A DNA stretch of 64,000 bases from Halalkalibacter suaedae (GCF_017939705.1 NZ_JAGKSQ010000002.1:248001-312000); one strand, 5' to 3'. Positions 53,392 through 62,485 are shown, counted from the first letter of the stretch. Program-made: numbers and translations. Notes: generated from the sequence alone by a model not told the origin.

Positions 53392-54396
53392 ATGTTGTTC
53401 TCTTTTATTAATCGAATTCATAGCTTGTCTTATAGAAATGAAAAGGAGGAGATCGAACTGTATCTATTAGATCGTGCTATTAAACTAGACGAAGAATGCA
53501 ATTCTCTCAGATCTTACTTAATTGATAATGGACAAGTAAATTATGTGACGACAACGTTTAATAAATGGAACAAGGGAAGAGTCTGTATGGCTGGGACAAG
53601 AATGTTAAATGGTCGAATCCTTCTAGATGACTTCATTTTACAAACAGAGCAGTTTGAGGATTTCCAAGACAGGCAGAAAGAACTGATCCAAAAAGGCTGT
53701 ACAACACTTGCAGTAGCTCCAAAGGTTCAATACGAATGTGAGATTGATAGTGAGTACAAAAGAACGATTCATAAACTAGCTAGTAGTACGTTAGATTTTG
53801 TTATTGGTTTAACAATCCCAGCAACGATGCTTAGATCTGAAGTCTTAAGGAAATGTCAGCTGCTTAAGATTCCCTTTTTAAGAGTAATGATTGATCATGA
53901 AAATGAGCTAGAATGTTTTCATTGGACACATCTTTCGAACACTTTACTTTCCTATCCCTTGACAATTATTCCGATTTTTAAGGCGGCTTCTAAGAAAATT
54001 GAGGAAAGTTGGAGAACATTTTGTTGCCATTATGGGATTCATACATCCGCTGAGATTATACATGAGCAGATTTGGAATAAGGCGTTACTTCAAAAAACAG
54101 GACTTTATCCACAAAAGGGTGCCCTAATTGGGGGGAGTGATGCAGATTATTTACTCTTTGCTGAAGCTAGCAAAGAAACAACTTCATCAATCGGAAAAGT
54201 TGCAACTGAAGCACACATTGTTTATCATAAAAAAGAACCCGATGTCGTTGTCTTAAAAGGTGAAATTGTTAAAGTTTATGATTCGATTTTGCTGAAACCA
54301 GGTTTTGGGAAGAAAATACAAGTAATTAGACCAGGAAGATTCTTATCTTTAATAGATATAGAAAGTAATGATCAGCAGCAAGTAAACTATGTGTAA
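53392..54396 (+). CDS. Amidohydrolase-like protein lacking metal ligands, function unknown
   Basis: A protein of up to 334 aa. The C-terminal segment TGLYPQKGALIGGSDADYLLF strongly resembles the end of cyclic amidohydrolases (dihydropyrimidinase, allantoinase, dihydroorotase), and GTRMLNGRILLDDFI resembles their N-terminal beta-sandwich. However, no HxH metal motif or other His/Asp ligands can be seen and the barrel is short, so it is probably not a normal hydrolase. ATG 53392 has no ribosome binding site, whereas an in-frame CTG at 53458 follows AAAAGGAGG by eight bases and matches the usual family start; the true protein may be 312 aa. It is a single gene closed by a palindromic terminator. 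Confidence 0.7.
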   Translation: MLFSFINRIHSLSYRNEKEEIELYLLDRAIKLDEECNSLRSYLIDNGQVNYVTTTFNKWNKGRVCMAGTRMLNGRILLDDFILQTEQFEDFQDRQKELIQKGCTTLAVAPKVQYECEIDSEYKRTIHKLASSTLDFVIGLTIPATMLRSEVLRKCQLLKIPFLRVMIDHENELECFHWTHLSNTLLSYPLTIIPIFKAASKKIEESWRTFCCHYGIHTSAEIIHEQIWNKALLQKTGLYPQKGALIGGSDADYLLFAEASKETTSSIGKVATEAHIVYHKKEPDVVVLKGEIVKVYDSILLKPGFGKKIQVIRPGRFLSLIDIESNDQQQVNYV

Positions 54397-54440
54397 TGTA
54401 GAAGAGTCAGTATTTTCTGTTGCGTTTCGCTTAATATGAG

Positions 54441-54483
54441 TTAAAAACAAGAAAAACCGATGATCGGTTTTTCTTGTTTTTAA
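54441..54483. terminator. Perfect 21-bp palindromic terminator
   Basis: Arms 54441-54461 and 54463-54483 are exact complements around a single G. Both ends are A- or T-rich, so it can terminate in either direction; it separates the amidohydrolase-like gene from ypiA. Confidence 0.88.
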
Positions 54484-54541
54484 AGGGGAATCATTATAAG
54501 TGTCGAAATGGAGAATAGGACTTAATGACGGAGGAATGAAT

Positions 54542-55801
54542 GTGATAAAAGAGATAGAAAAAGCGATTGCGGCAATTGAATTAGGAGATGTAGATAAAGG
54601 ACTCGGTGACTTGAAGCAACTGCTAAAGCGTGCTGACCATCAATCGAAATATGATATTGCTCAAGTTTTCCATGAACTAGGTCATGTTGAGCAAGCGAAA
54701 GAAATTATTGATGAACTAATGATGATGTACCCAGATGAAGGAAGTTTGAATGCACTCGCAGCAGAACTGTTAATTGATATGGATCAGGAAGACGAGGCAA
54801 TTGAACTTCTGCAGGATATAAAAGAGGACGATGAAGCTTTTTTGCAAGCGCAGTTGTTGTTAGCCGATTTGTACCAAATGCAATCACTTGATGAGGTTGC
54901 AGAGCAAAAGCTGTTACTAGCTTTCAAAAAGGCTCCAGACGAAATGATTATCTCATACGGACTTGGGGAATTTTATTTAGAACGAGGGGATTATGTTAAA
55001 AGCATACCTTATTTAAAAAAAGCGGTTCATTCAGGTGAAGAAATCAAAGATGTTCATCTTGAACTGAGACTAGCGGAAGCATACAGTGCAAGCGGGCAAT
55101 TTGAGGATGCTCTTATCTACTATCAACGAGGACTAAAAAACCATTTAGAACCACATGCTTTGTTTGGCTATGGATTCACAGCATATCAAGTAGAGGATAT
55201 GGTTTTAGCGATTGAACAGTTTGAAGCACTCAAGGCATTGGATCCAGACTTTTCAACCGTTTATCCTTATCTAGCAAAGGCTTATGAAGCAGAGGGGCGG
55301 ATCGATGATGCACTTGAAACATTAAAAGCGGGTATGAGTGTTGATGAATTTAATGAATCCCTTTATATTCATGCAGCAAAGTTATCCTTTAAAAAGAATA
55401 CTGCAATTGATGGTGAAGCGTTCTTACGACAAGCGATTGCGATGAACCCATCAAATGTTGAAGCTGTACATACGCTTGCTGCCTTTTTGAAGCATGAGGA
55501 GATGTTTGAAGAATTATTGGATTTAATGAAACATATGAAGGAATACGGGGAAGAAGATGTTTTATATACATGGTATGAAGCTACGGCTTTAAAAGAACAA
55601 GATCTCTATGATGAAGCATATACTCTTTATAAGGAAATAGCAGGGCAACTAATAGAAGATGTTGATTTCTTAGAAGAATACGGATACTTTTTGTTAGAAT
55701 ATGGTCAACGCGAACGTGCAAAACAAATATTTTCAGAACTACTTAAACTGCAACCTGAACGAGGAGATATCCAAGAATTAATTGTAGATCTTTCAAATTA
55801 G
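54542..55801 (+). CDS. ypiA: Tetratricopeptide-repeat protein YpiA
   Basis: A 419-aa acidic protein made of about ten TPR-like helix pairs (for example DVKSIPYLKKAVH-type and DDALETLKAGM segments), with no enzyme motif or signal peptide; it is probably a cytoplasmic scaffold. GTG 54542 is chosen because GGAGG ends seven bases upstream; in-frame ATG 54536 is too close to that site and GTG 54500 has none. B. subtilis YpiA has the same length and lies between aroE and ypiB. Confidence 0.85.
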   Translation: MIKEIEKAIAAIELGDVDKGLGDLKQLLKRADHQSKYDIAQVFHELGHVEQAKEIIDELMMMYPDEGSLNALAAELLIDMDQEDEAIELLQDIKEDDEAFLQAQLLLADLYQMQSLDEVAEQKLLLAFKKAPDEMIISYGLGEFYLERGDYVKSIPYLKKAVHSGEEIKDVHLELRLAEAYSASGQFEDALIYYQRGLKNHLEPHALFGYGFTAYQVEDMVLAIEQFEALKALDPDFSTVYPYLAKAYEAEGRIDDALETLKAGMSVDEFNESLYIHAAKLSFKKNTAIDGEAFLRQAIAMNPSNVEAVHTLAAFLKHEEMFEELLDLMKHMKEYGEEDVLYTWYEATALKEQDLYDEAYTLYKEIAGQLIEDVDFLEEYGYFLLEYGQRERAKQIFSELLKLQPERGDIQELIVDLSN

Positions 55802-55863
55802 AGGAAATGAATTTGAGGTTGACGAATATCATATTTATACATCATCTTTAAGGAGGGATGAAA

Positions 55864-56412
55864 ATGGGTAATATCATTCCGGTTGTAGAAAAGAAAGAAT
55901 TCCTAAAAGGTTTTTTGCAACAATATGAATTAAAACGTCGTGAGTGTGCCTGGTTATTAAACTTTTTGATGAGTGATGATGATTTAATGAAGAAGGTGCA
56001 TTTTGTTGAGCAAGCAGCACATACGCCGAAAGCATTGATCATTTCAGCGAAAGGCGTTGATGGTATTCCCTTTTCCTTTCATAAAGAACACCAGGTGACG
56101 ACAGATACGGAGAAAGCTTTTCATGATATTCGTCTTAATCAAACAGAAGATATCTATATCGAACTTCACTTCACAGGTGCAAAACAATATCCTCCATATC
56201 TCGTTGTTCTTGAGGAGAACCCACACATTCCTGAGAATATTGAGCTTTCCGTTGCCTATCAGAAAGAAGCAGAGTACTTATTAAATCGCTCATTACGTTC
56301 ATTTAGAAAGGCTAAGCTAATTGAATCGATTGATGCGGCTCTGGATAAGCAGGATCGAGATCAATTTAATAAACTTGTAAATGAACTTTTACTACTAGAT
56401 AAAAAGGAATGA
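55864..56412 (+). CDS. ypiB: YpiB family protein (UPF0302)
   Basis: A 182-aa soluble protein of the YpiB family, recognisable from FLKGFLQQYELKRRECAWLLNFLMSDD and LNRSLRSFRKAKLIESIDAALD. ATG 55864 lies six bases after AGGAGGG, while ATG 55858 directly abuts the site and is unlikely. Function unknown; synteny ypiA-ypiB-ypiF-qcrA is kept. The stop codon is inside the downstream terminator stem. Confidence 0.88.
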   Translation: MGNIIPVVEKKEFLKGFLQQYELKRRECAWLLNFLMSDDDLMKKVHFVEQAAHTPKALIISAKGVDGIPFSFHKEHQVTTDTEKAFHDIRLNQTEDIYIELHFTGAKQYPPYLVVLEENPHIPENIELSVAYQKEAEYLLNRSLRSFRKAKLIESIDAALDKQDRDQFNKLVNELLLLDKKE

Positions 56413-56434
56413 CATTCAATCATTCCTTTTTTTA
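56401..56434 (+). terminator. Intrinsic terminator overlapping the ypiB stop
   Basis: Twelve-bp perfect stem AAAAAGGAATGA / TCATTCCTTTTT with a seven-base loop and T tract; the TGA stop is in the stem. Confidence 0.9.
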
Positions 56435-56453
56435 GTGGTTAATAATGATAATC

Positions 56454-56483
56454 TTGAACTTTAAAGTCGATTTACGTTACACT
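56454..56483 (+). promoter_or_regulatory. Candidate SigA promoter for ypiF
   Basis: TTGAAC at 56454 and TACACT at 56478 with 18-base spacing, just upstream of the ypiF ribosome binding site. Confidence 0.4.
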
Positions 56484-56503
56484 AAGTAAATGGAGGTGTC
56501 TCA

Positions 56504-56965
56504 ATGAAATGGCAGGCTAGTGATATGGATACATATTTACAGGCGAAGGAATATGTTGATACAGCTTTAATACCGCTTGTCCCAATATCTTGGAACAAAA
56601 ATGTCAAAGGAACCGTTTCATGGGGGGAATTTATCTCGATTATTTCTGTTGAAATCGAGAAGCAGTTTCAAGGGAGGATTGTTCATTTTCCTCCATTCAC
56701 ATATTTGATAAATGAGCCTATGAATCAGCGACTTGAACGGGTTAAGCTTTGGGAAGAAGAATTACAGGCTGGTGGAATTAAACACATCATTTACATAACT
56801 TCAGATGGTGATTGGCGTCAAATTGAGAACGATTTAAGTGGATTACATATATGGTTGCCTTCAATTCCATTGGAGCATCTGGAAGCAAAGAATCGACGTA
56901 CAGTTATCTCAGACCAACTGACCCAAATTATTCCAATATTTACTAAAAATTGGCAAGGTAATTAA
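56504..56965 (+). CDS. ypiF: YpiF-like protein (DUF2487-like)
   Basis: A 153-aa soluble protein beginning MKWQASDMDTYLQAKEYVDTALIPLVPI, which matches the YpiF family. No catalytic or membrane features are seen. GGAGGTG lies upstream of the ATG. It keeps the B. subtilis position directly ahead of qcrABC. Function unknown. Confidence 0.83.
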   Translation: MKWQASDMDTYLQAKEYVDTALIPLVPISWNKNVKGTVSWGEFISIISVEIEKQFQGRIVHFPPFTYLINEPMNQRLERVKLWEEELQAGGIKHIIYITSDGDWRQIENDLSGLHIWLPSIPLEHLEAKNRRTVISDQLTQIIPIFTKNWQGN

Positions 56966-57014
56966 ATGGACAAAATGTTCATAAATTTGCCTAATTTGTG
57001 CCGAATTGTAGATT

Positions 57015-57043
57015 TTGTTGCACATTGATTGCGGTTGTATTAT
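57015..57043 (+). promoter_or_regulatory. Candidate SigA promoter for qcrABC
   Basis: TTGTTG at 57015 and TATTAT at 57038, 17-base spacing, about 80 bases before qcrA. Confidence 0.5.
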
Positions 57044-57124
57044 CATGAGTATGTCCTAGTATGATATGTGCTGAAATTACACCCAATATTGGGTTCACTT
57101 TATTTGTGCAAGGGGGGAAAACGA

Positions 57125-57625
57125 GTGAGCGAAAAAGACCACAAAGTATCACGAAGACAGTTTCTTACGTACACGCTTACGGGTGTTGGCGGATTCATGG
57201 CAGCTGGAATGATTATGCCGATGGCGCGCTTTGCCCTAGACCCTGCTTTAAAAGCTGGTGCAGCATCTGATTTCGTATATGTCTGTGATGAAGCAGAACT
57301 AACGGAAGAACCGCAGAAATTTTCTTTTTCATTTGATCAAGTAGATGCTTGGTATGAATCAGAAGTGTCACGTGATGCGTATATTTACATTCGTAACAAC
57401 GAAGTAACAGCATTGTCGGCAAAGTGTACACATTTAGGCTGTACCGTGGCGTTTGACACGCAAGAAGAATATCCGAACCAGTTTTACTGTCCATGTCACT
57501 TTGGACGGTTTGACACAAATGGAATCAACATCGAAGGAACTCCACCACAACGACCACTTGATGCTTATGAAGTCAAGGTAGAAGACGGGAAAGTTTACTT
57601 AGGATCCATTTATCAACGAACATAA
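57125..57625 (+). CDS. qcrA: Menaquinol:cytochrome c reductase Rieske iron-sulphur subunit
   Basis: A 166-aa Rieske protein. A twin-arginine motif SRRQFL (residues 9-14) precedes the N-terminal membrane helix, indicating Tat export. The 2Fe-2S ligands are in CTHLGC (101-106) and CPCHFG (122-127). GTG 57125 is chosen over ATG 57068 because AAGGGGGG lies about seven bases upstream and the product then has the B. subtilis length. It oxidises menaquinol as part of the b6c complex. Confidence 0.95.
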   Translation: MSEKDHKVSRRQFLTYTLTGVGGFMAAGMIMPMARFALDPALKAGAASDFVYVCDEAELTEEPQKFSFSFDQVDAWYESEVSRDAYIYIRNNEVTALSAKCTHLGCTVAFDTQEEYPNQFYCPCHFGRFDTNGINIEGTPPQRPLDAYEVKVEDGKVYLGSIYQRT

Positions 57626-57640
57626 GGGGGAGCGTAATCG

Positions 57641-58312
57641 ATGCTTCAAAAAATTTACGACTACGTTGATGAGCGTCTTGATATTACGCCAATGTGGCGG
57701 GATATTGCTGACCACGAAGTACCTGAGCATGTTAACCCTGCTCACCACTTCTCTGCGTTCGTTTACTGTTTTGGTGGTCTCACCTTTTTCATTACAGTAA
57801 TCCAAATCTTATCTGGTATGTTTTTAACGATGTACTACGCACCAGATATTATCAACGCTTATCGATCGGTAGAATTCTTACAAAATGAAGTAGCTTTCGG
57901 TGTCATCGTACGTGGGATGCATCACTGGGGCGCAAGTTTGGTTATTGTTATGATGTTTTTACACACTCTACGTGTCTTCTTTACAGGTTCTTATAAGAAG
58001 CCTCGTGAATTAAACTGGGTTGTGGGTGTCCTTATTTTCTTTGTTATGCTTGCTTTAGGTGTAACTGGTTATTTATTACCTTGGGATATGAAAGCGTACT
58101 TTGCAACTGCAGTAGTATTGCAAATCGCTGAGAGTGTTCCGTTAATTGGAGGATTTGCGAAGGCGTTGCTTGCAGGTGGGGACATCATTGGTGCGACAAC
58201 CTTAACGCGTTTCTTTGCGATTCATGTCTTCTTCTTACCAGGTGCTCTACTTGGACTATTAGCGGCCCATTTCTATATGATCCGTAAACAAGGTATTTCA
58301 GGACCATTGTAA
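57641..58312 (+). CDS. qcrB: Menaquinol:cytochrome c reductase cytochrome b6 subunit
   Basis: A 223-aa cytochrome b6-type membrane protein with four helices and two paired histidine ligands for b hemes. Cys43 in VYCFGG corresponds to the residue that covalently binds an extra heme in B. subtilis QcrB. GGGGGAG precedes the ATG, 15 bases after qcrA. It works with the menaquinone made by the hepS-mqnA-hepT genes in this window. Confidence 0.96.
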   Translation: MLQKIYDYVDERLDITPMWRDIADHEVPEHVNPAHHFSAFVYCFGGLTFFITVIQILSGMFLTMYYAPDIINAYRSVEFLQNEVAFGVIVRGMHHWGASLVIVMMFLHTLRVFFTGSYKKPRELNWVVGVLIFFVMLALGVTGYLLPWDMKAYFATAVVLQIAESVPLIGGFAKALLAGGDIIGATTLTRFFAIHVFFLPGALLGLLAAHFYMIRKQGISGPL

Positions 58313-58352
58313 AAACTAAAGTAATCCGAACATTGTAAAGGAGGGAAACGAG

Positions 58353-59141
58353 ATGGAACGAGGTAAAGGAATGCAGTTTGTCGGTGACTCTCGTGTCAAG
58401 GCAAATAATCGTAAACCTAATATACCTAAAGATTATTCTGAATATCCAGGTAAAACGGAAGCGTTCTGGCCAAACTTTCTATTAAAAGAATGGTTAGTTG
58501 GTGCTGTATTCTTAATGGGTTTTCTCTGTTTAACAGTAGCACACCCGGCACCACTTGAGCGTATGGCTGATCCAAACGATGCTGGCTATATCCCATTACC
58601 GGACTGGTACTTTTTATTCTTGTATCAATTACTTAAATATCAATTTGCTTCTGGTGACTATAATGTCATTGGAGTAATTGTAATGCCTGGTTTAGCATTT
58701 GGTGGGTTACTACTTGCACCATGGTTAGATACAGGGAAAGAGCGTAAGCCTTCAAAACGTCCAATTGCTACATCAATTATGTTGTTATCTTTCATTTCTG
58801 TTGCATACTTAACGTGGGAATCGGTTGACCAGCATGACTGGGAAGCTGCTGCCCAACAAGGTGCAATTGTAGAGGAAGTCGAAATTAACACCGAAGCACA
58901 AGGCTATGAGATTTATTCAGTTCAATCAACATGTATTGGCTGTCATGGTGATCAAATGGCCGGTGTTCCAGGAGTGGGACCATCTCTTTTAGAAACTGAA
59001 AGAAGTGCAGAAGAAATTGTTGATGTTATTACTAATGGTATTGAAGGAACAGCGATGCCTGCAGGAGCATTCCAAGGTACAGAGGAAGAGCTACAAATTC
59101 TTGCCGAGTACATTGCAGCACATGGCCAACCTGAAGAATAA
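58353..59141 (+). CDS. qcrC: Menaquinol:cytochrome c reductase subunit IV / cytochrome c fusion
   Basis: A 262-aa fusion: a subunit IV-like membrane part (three helices, about residues 45-155, with the PDWYF segment of the quinol site) followed by a cytochrome c domain with heme motif CIGCH at 194-198 and axial Met in GTAMPAG. The fusion is typical of Bacillus. AAGGAGGG precedes the ATG. It ends the qcrABC operon at a terminator. Confidence 0.95.
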   Translation: MERGKGMQFVGDSRVKANNRKPNIPKDYSEYPGKTEAFWPNFLLKEWLVGAVFLMGFLCLTVAHPAPLERMADPNDAGYIPLPDWYFLFLYQLLKYQFASGDYNVIGVIVMPGLAFGGLLLAPWLDTGKERKPSKRPIATSIMLLSFISVAYLTWESVDQHDWEAAAQQGAIVEEVEINTEAQGYEIYSVQSTCIGCHGDQMAGVPGVGPSLLETERSAEEIVDVITNGIEGTAMPAGAFQGTEEELQILAEYIAAHGQPEE

Positions 59142-59146
59142 GACAG

Positions 59147-59174
59147 AAGCTGACTTTTATAGTCAGCTTTTTTT
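59147..59174 (+). terminator. Intrinsic terminator after qcrC
   Basis: Nine-bp stem AAGCTGACT / AGTCAGCTT with five-base loop and T run. Confidence 0.9.
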
Positions 59175-59214
59175 ATCAAAATAAGGTTAATTATACATAA
59201 AGGTAGGTACCGCT

Positions 59215-59814
59215 ATGACCCGATATTTACTCTCTTTATTTGGGCATAAATTTGTTATTGTTTTGTTGTTGCTAATTAATATCCCAGGTACCATTTACGG
59301 GTATATGTGGTATGGAAGTCAGTTAGAACAAACTCCATTTATGTTTCTTCCTTTTGTCCCAGACAGTCCTACAGCTAGTTTATTCTTTGTCATTGTTTTA
59401 ATCGCTTTGTTATTGAATAAACGATGGCCATTGTTCGAAGCATTAGCTGCTGTTACTTTAATTAAGTACGGACTCTGGGCAGTTGTAATGAACCTAGCAG
59501 CTGGCCTTACGGGGAGTCATTTGAATTGGCAACATTATATGCTGATATTTTCACATGCTGGAATGGCCCTTCAGGCAGTCATATACGCACCTTACTATCG
59601 AATTAAACCTTGGCATTTACTTGTAGTTGCACTTTGGACTATTCATAATGATATCATCGACTATGTCTTTATGATGCATCCATGGTTATCAAGTGGCTTA
59701 CTGCCATATATTGAGCATGTTGGTTATTTTACGTTTTGGCTAAGTATTTTCTCGATTGGAACAGTGTATTTGATATCTGTTAGAAAAAACACATTGAAAT
59801 TAGAGGTTAATTAA
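59215..59814 (+). CDS. ypjA: YpjA membrane protein (DUF1405-like)
   Basis: A 199-aa polytopic membrane protein with six or so helices and conserved-looking HxxY-type residues (LNWQHYMLIFSHAGM, HNDIIDYVFMMHPWL). Family, length and place after qcrC match YpjA of B. subtilis, whose function is unknown. AAGGTAGG lies upstream of the ATG. It ends before a strong terminator. Confidence 0.85.
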   Translation: MTRYLLSLFGHKFVIVLLLLINIPGTIYGYMWYGSQLEQTPFMFLPFVPDSPTASLFFVIVLIALLLNKRWPLFEALAAVTLIKYGLWAVVMNLAAGLTGSHLNWQHYMLIFSHAGMALQAVIYAPYYRIKPWHLLVVALWTIHNDIIDYVFMMHPWLSSGLLPYIEHVGYFTFWLSIFSIGTVYLISVRKNTLKLEVN

Positions 59815-59837
59815 ATTAGGTAGTTATTTTACACTAT

Positions 59838-59884
59838 AGGTTAGAGTACGAGCTGATTATCAGCTTGTAATCTAACCTTTTTTT
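59838..59884 (+). terminator. Intrinsic terminator after ypjA
   Basis: AGGTTAGA (59838-59845) / TCTAACCT (59871-59878) outer stem with an inner AGCTGAT/ATCAGCT stem and a run of T. Confidence 0.88.
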
Positions 59885-59942
59885 CTTGGTCTACTCTTGT
59901 CCATTTCTTCATAGGATGAGAGTAGAAGAAGGAGGGACAAAC

Positions 59943-60728
59943 ATGCGTAAAATAATTCTAGCCCTATTTTTAATCCTACTCATATTTCCACTTAATGTTC
60001 AAGCAGATGGCTCTCCATCGCTACATACATGGAAAGAATTGAACCAAACATCAGATCAAATTCTTCAGTTAGTAAAACAAGAGAAATTTACTGAGGCGAA
60101 GCAGTTGATGGGTTATTTTTCTGTTTCATTTCTGGAAATGGATTTCCGTGATGAGGGAATTACTATGAGTGCGCTTCGTGCGGTAACATTGGCTTTTGAA
60201 AAAGCAGAAGAATCGGTAACCGCTACTGAGATGCCTCTCGAACAACGAATTAGTCAAGTGACTGCATTTCGTTTGGCTGTAGATGCATTATCAAGTGAAT
60301 ATCACCCACTTTGGCTTCATTCAGAAGAATCAATTATGAATGCTCTAAATTTGATGGAGGAATCGGTCAAACAAAAAGATAGTCAAGCATATCAAATTCG
60401 AATGAATCAATTTTTGGAACAATATGAGAAGATCAGACCAGCGTTATATATTGATACTGAACCACAGCAATTGCAAAGAATTGATTCTCAAATTACTTAC
60501 TTAGATCATAATCGTGCAAAAAGTCTAAATGAAGAAAATCTTATTCAGCATATTGACGTTATGAAAGATGAGTGGACAAATCTTTACAAACGAGTAAAAG
60601 AAGATAGTGCCGATCCATCGTTATGGTGGGTAATGTTTACAATTGGTGGAATGATAACGACATCGCTTTCGTATGTAGGGTGGCGAAAATATCGTGCTGA
60701 AAAGAAGAAAGTCCATGTTAAGCAATAA
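59943..60728 (+). CDS. ypjB: Sporulation protein YpjB
   Basis: A 261-aa exported or membrane-anchored protein with an N-terminal signal (residues 2-22) ending near VQADG, a helical extracytoplasmic domain and a C-terminal transmembrane helix (about 232-248) followed by basic residues. Domain layout and neighbours match YpjB, a sporulation-associated protein. ATG 59943 has GAAGGAGG seven bases upstream; ATG 59886 has none. Precise role unknown. Confidence 0.83.
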   Translation: MRKIILALFLILLIFPLNVQADGSPSLHTWKELNQTSDQILQLVKQEKFTEAKQLMGYFSVSFLEMDFRDEGITMSALRAVTLAFEKAEESVTATEMPLEQRISQVTAFRLAVDALSSEYHPLWLHSEESIMNALNLMEESVKQKDSQAYQIRMNQFLEQYEKIRPALYIDTEPQQLQRIDSQITYLDHNRAKSLNEENLIQHIDVMKDEWTNLYKRVKEDSADPSLWWVMFTIGGMITTSLSYVGWRKYRAEKKKVHVKQ

Positions 60729-60858
60729 GTGACAAATGTATGAAGTTAAAATGAAGGAAGTTAACATAAACAACGATAACTTGTTTGACTTTATTTGATG
60801 TTCTTATTAATATATAGTTATAACAAGATTCATATTCATCAATGAGGTGATTCGCAAA

Positions 60859-61542
60859 ATGTCAGCTGGGTTTATTGTTTATTTTATTCTTCTTCTGATT
60901 ATTCCAATTTGGGCACAGATGAGAGTGAAAGGTACCTACAAAAAATATTCTAAGGTTCAAACATCATCAGGGATGACCGGTGCACAAGTTGCTCGCAAAA
61001 TCTTGAACGATAATGGTTTGTACGATGTAAATGTTGAAGAAGTACGTGGAACATTAACGGATCATTACGATCCACGTTCAAAAGTTGTACGACTTTCTAC
61101 GAATAATTTTCATGGAACATCTGTAGCTGGTGCTGCTGTTGCAGCTCATGAAGTTGGTCATGCGATTCAAGATCAAGAGGAATATGCTTTTCTTCGTTTT
61201 CGTAGTGCATTAGTTCCTGTGGCAAGCTTTGGTTCTAACGCATCCTTCTTTTTGATTATTGCTGGGATGCTAATGTATAGTTCAAATTTGATTTTACTAG
61301 GGATTTTTGCAATGGCTGCTGCTGTATTATTCCAACTCGTTACACTACCTGTTGAATTCAATGCGAGTAGTCGTGCGATGGAAAAGATTGTTTCGTCTGG
61401 AGTAATCCGTAATGATGAAGAGCGTGAGACGAAAAAGGTGCTTAACGCTGCAGCATTAACATATGTAGCAGGGGCCCTTGTAGCATTATTAGAACTCGTT
61501 CGTTTCATTTTAATTTATGTCGGTATGAATAACGAAGATTAA
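60859..61542 (+). CDS. YugP-type neutral zinc metallopeptidase
   Basis: A 227-aa membrane-bound metallopeptidase. The zinc motif HEVGH is at residues 97-101 within AAHEVGHAIQDQ, and hydrophobic helices are at about 1-20, 118-160 and 195-225. It matches the YugP family (zinc metallopeptidase type 2); B. subtilis yugP is at another locus, so this gene is inserted between ypjB and ypjC. ATG 60859 follows GAGGTG by nine bases; GTG 60847 lies inside that site. Substrate unknown. Confidence 0.87.
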   Translation: MSAGFIVYFILLLIIPIWAQMRVKGTYKKYSKVQTSSGMTGAQVARKILNDNGLYDVNVEEVRGTLTDHYDPRSKVVRLSTNNFHGTSVAGAAVAAHEVGHAIQDQEEYAFLRFRSALVPVASFGSNASFFLIIAGMLMYSSNLILLGIFAMAAAVLFQLVTLPVEFNASSRAMEKIVSSGVIRNDEERETKKVLNAAALTYVAGALVALLELVRFILIYVGMNNED

Positions 61543-61560
61543 TTTTAACAAATACATTAG

Positions 61561-61603
61561 AAAGTCCAGTTAAGAGCTTATCCTCTTTACTGGACTTTTT
61601 TTA
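61561..61603. terminator. Terminator between the convergent metallopeptidase and ypjC
   Basis: Sixteen-bp stem (61561-61576 / 61583-61598, one mismatch) with six-base loop and seven T on the plus side; probably also used by ypjC. Confidence 0.88.
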
Positions 61604-61615
61604 ACATATATCTGT

Positions 61616-62485
61616 TCACAAAATTGGCTTTTTGTTCTCATCTAATGTAAAGCCTTCTCCAATAACGTCCTGTACATCATTTACAGTTACAAACGCATGT
61701 GGATCTATTTGTTCAACTAGCGATTTCAATCTAATTAATTCATTCCTACCAACAACACAATATAGGACCTCTTTTTCATTTCCAGTAAATGTTCCTTTTC
61801 CTTGTAGAACAGTTGCGCCACGGTCCATCTCTTTTAAAATTTTGTCAGCAATTTCTTGAACATGATCTGATATAATAAATGAGGCTTTCGCTGAATACGC
61901 ACCCTGTTGGATAAAGTCAATTACCTTTGCTGCGATAAAGACTGCGACTAATGTATACATGGCTTCTCGGTAATTCAAGTAGAGTAAGGATGTAGCTATA
62001 ACAAGGGCATCAAACATAAACATTGTTTTCCCCATACTCCAGCCAAGATATTTAAATCCAAGCTTAGCTATTATATCAACACCACCAGTAGTCCCACCAT
62101 ATCTAAAGACAATCCCTAGTCCGACACCGATGAAGACACCAGCAAACAATGCGGCAAGCGTCATATCATCATGAAGAGGGATCTTTACCATCGTGTAACG
62201 CTGAAAGACTTCTAGAAAGATCGAAACACCTATAGTGCCAATAATGGTGTAGATGAAAGTAGTTCTACCTAGTATTTTCCAACCCAGAAAAAACAAAGGA
62301 ATATTTAGAACGAGATTACTAATTGCTGGGTTAAATCCGAAAATAAAAAATAAAATGAGCGTGATTCCCGTAAAGCCACCATCTGCTAAATTATTTTCCA
62401 TGTTAAAATAAACAAGCCCAAATGATAAAATAGCAGAACCAAGTAAAATAAAAAAGATATTTTTAATTCGAACATGTTGAAGAAT
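61616..62485 (-). CDS. ypjC: YitT/YpjC-family membrane protein, probable AUU start
   Basis: A multi-pass membrane protein with a YitT-type domain (five helices) and a C-terminal DUF2179-like soluble domain (FIISDHVQEIADKILKEM, ATVLQGKGTFTG). The first ATG in frame is at 62401 and would remove the conserved first helix. Upstream, the frame continues through IFFILLGSAILSFGLVYFN, which is typical of the family N-terminus, up to an in-frame TAG at 62500. No ATG, GTG or TTG lies in that stretch. AGGAGG at 62499-62494 is eight bases before an ATT at 62485, giving a 289-aa protein of normal length. I therefore propose AUU initiation. Confidence 0.8.
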   Translation of the reverse strand: MLQHVRIKNIFFILLGSAILSFGLVYFNMENNLADGGFTGITLILFFIFGFNPAISNLVLNIPLFFLGWKILGRTTFIYTIIGTIGVSIFLEVFQRYTMVKIPLHDDMTLAALFAGVFIGVGLGIVFRYGGTTGGVDIIAKLGFKYLGWSMGKTMFMFDALVIATSLLYLNYREAMYTLVAVFIAAKVIDFIQQGAYSAKASFIISDHVQEIADKILKEMDRGATVLQGKGTFTGNEKEVLYCVVGRNELIRLKSLVEQIDPHAFVTVNDVQDVIGEGFTLDENKKPIL

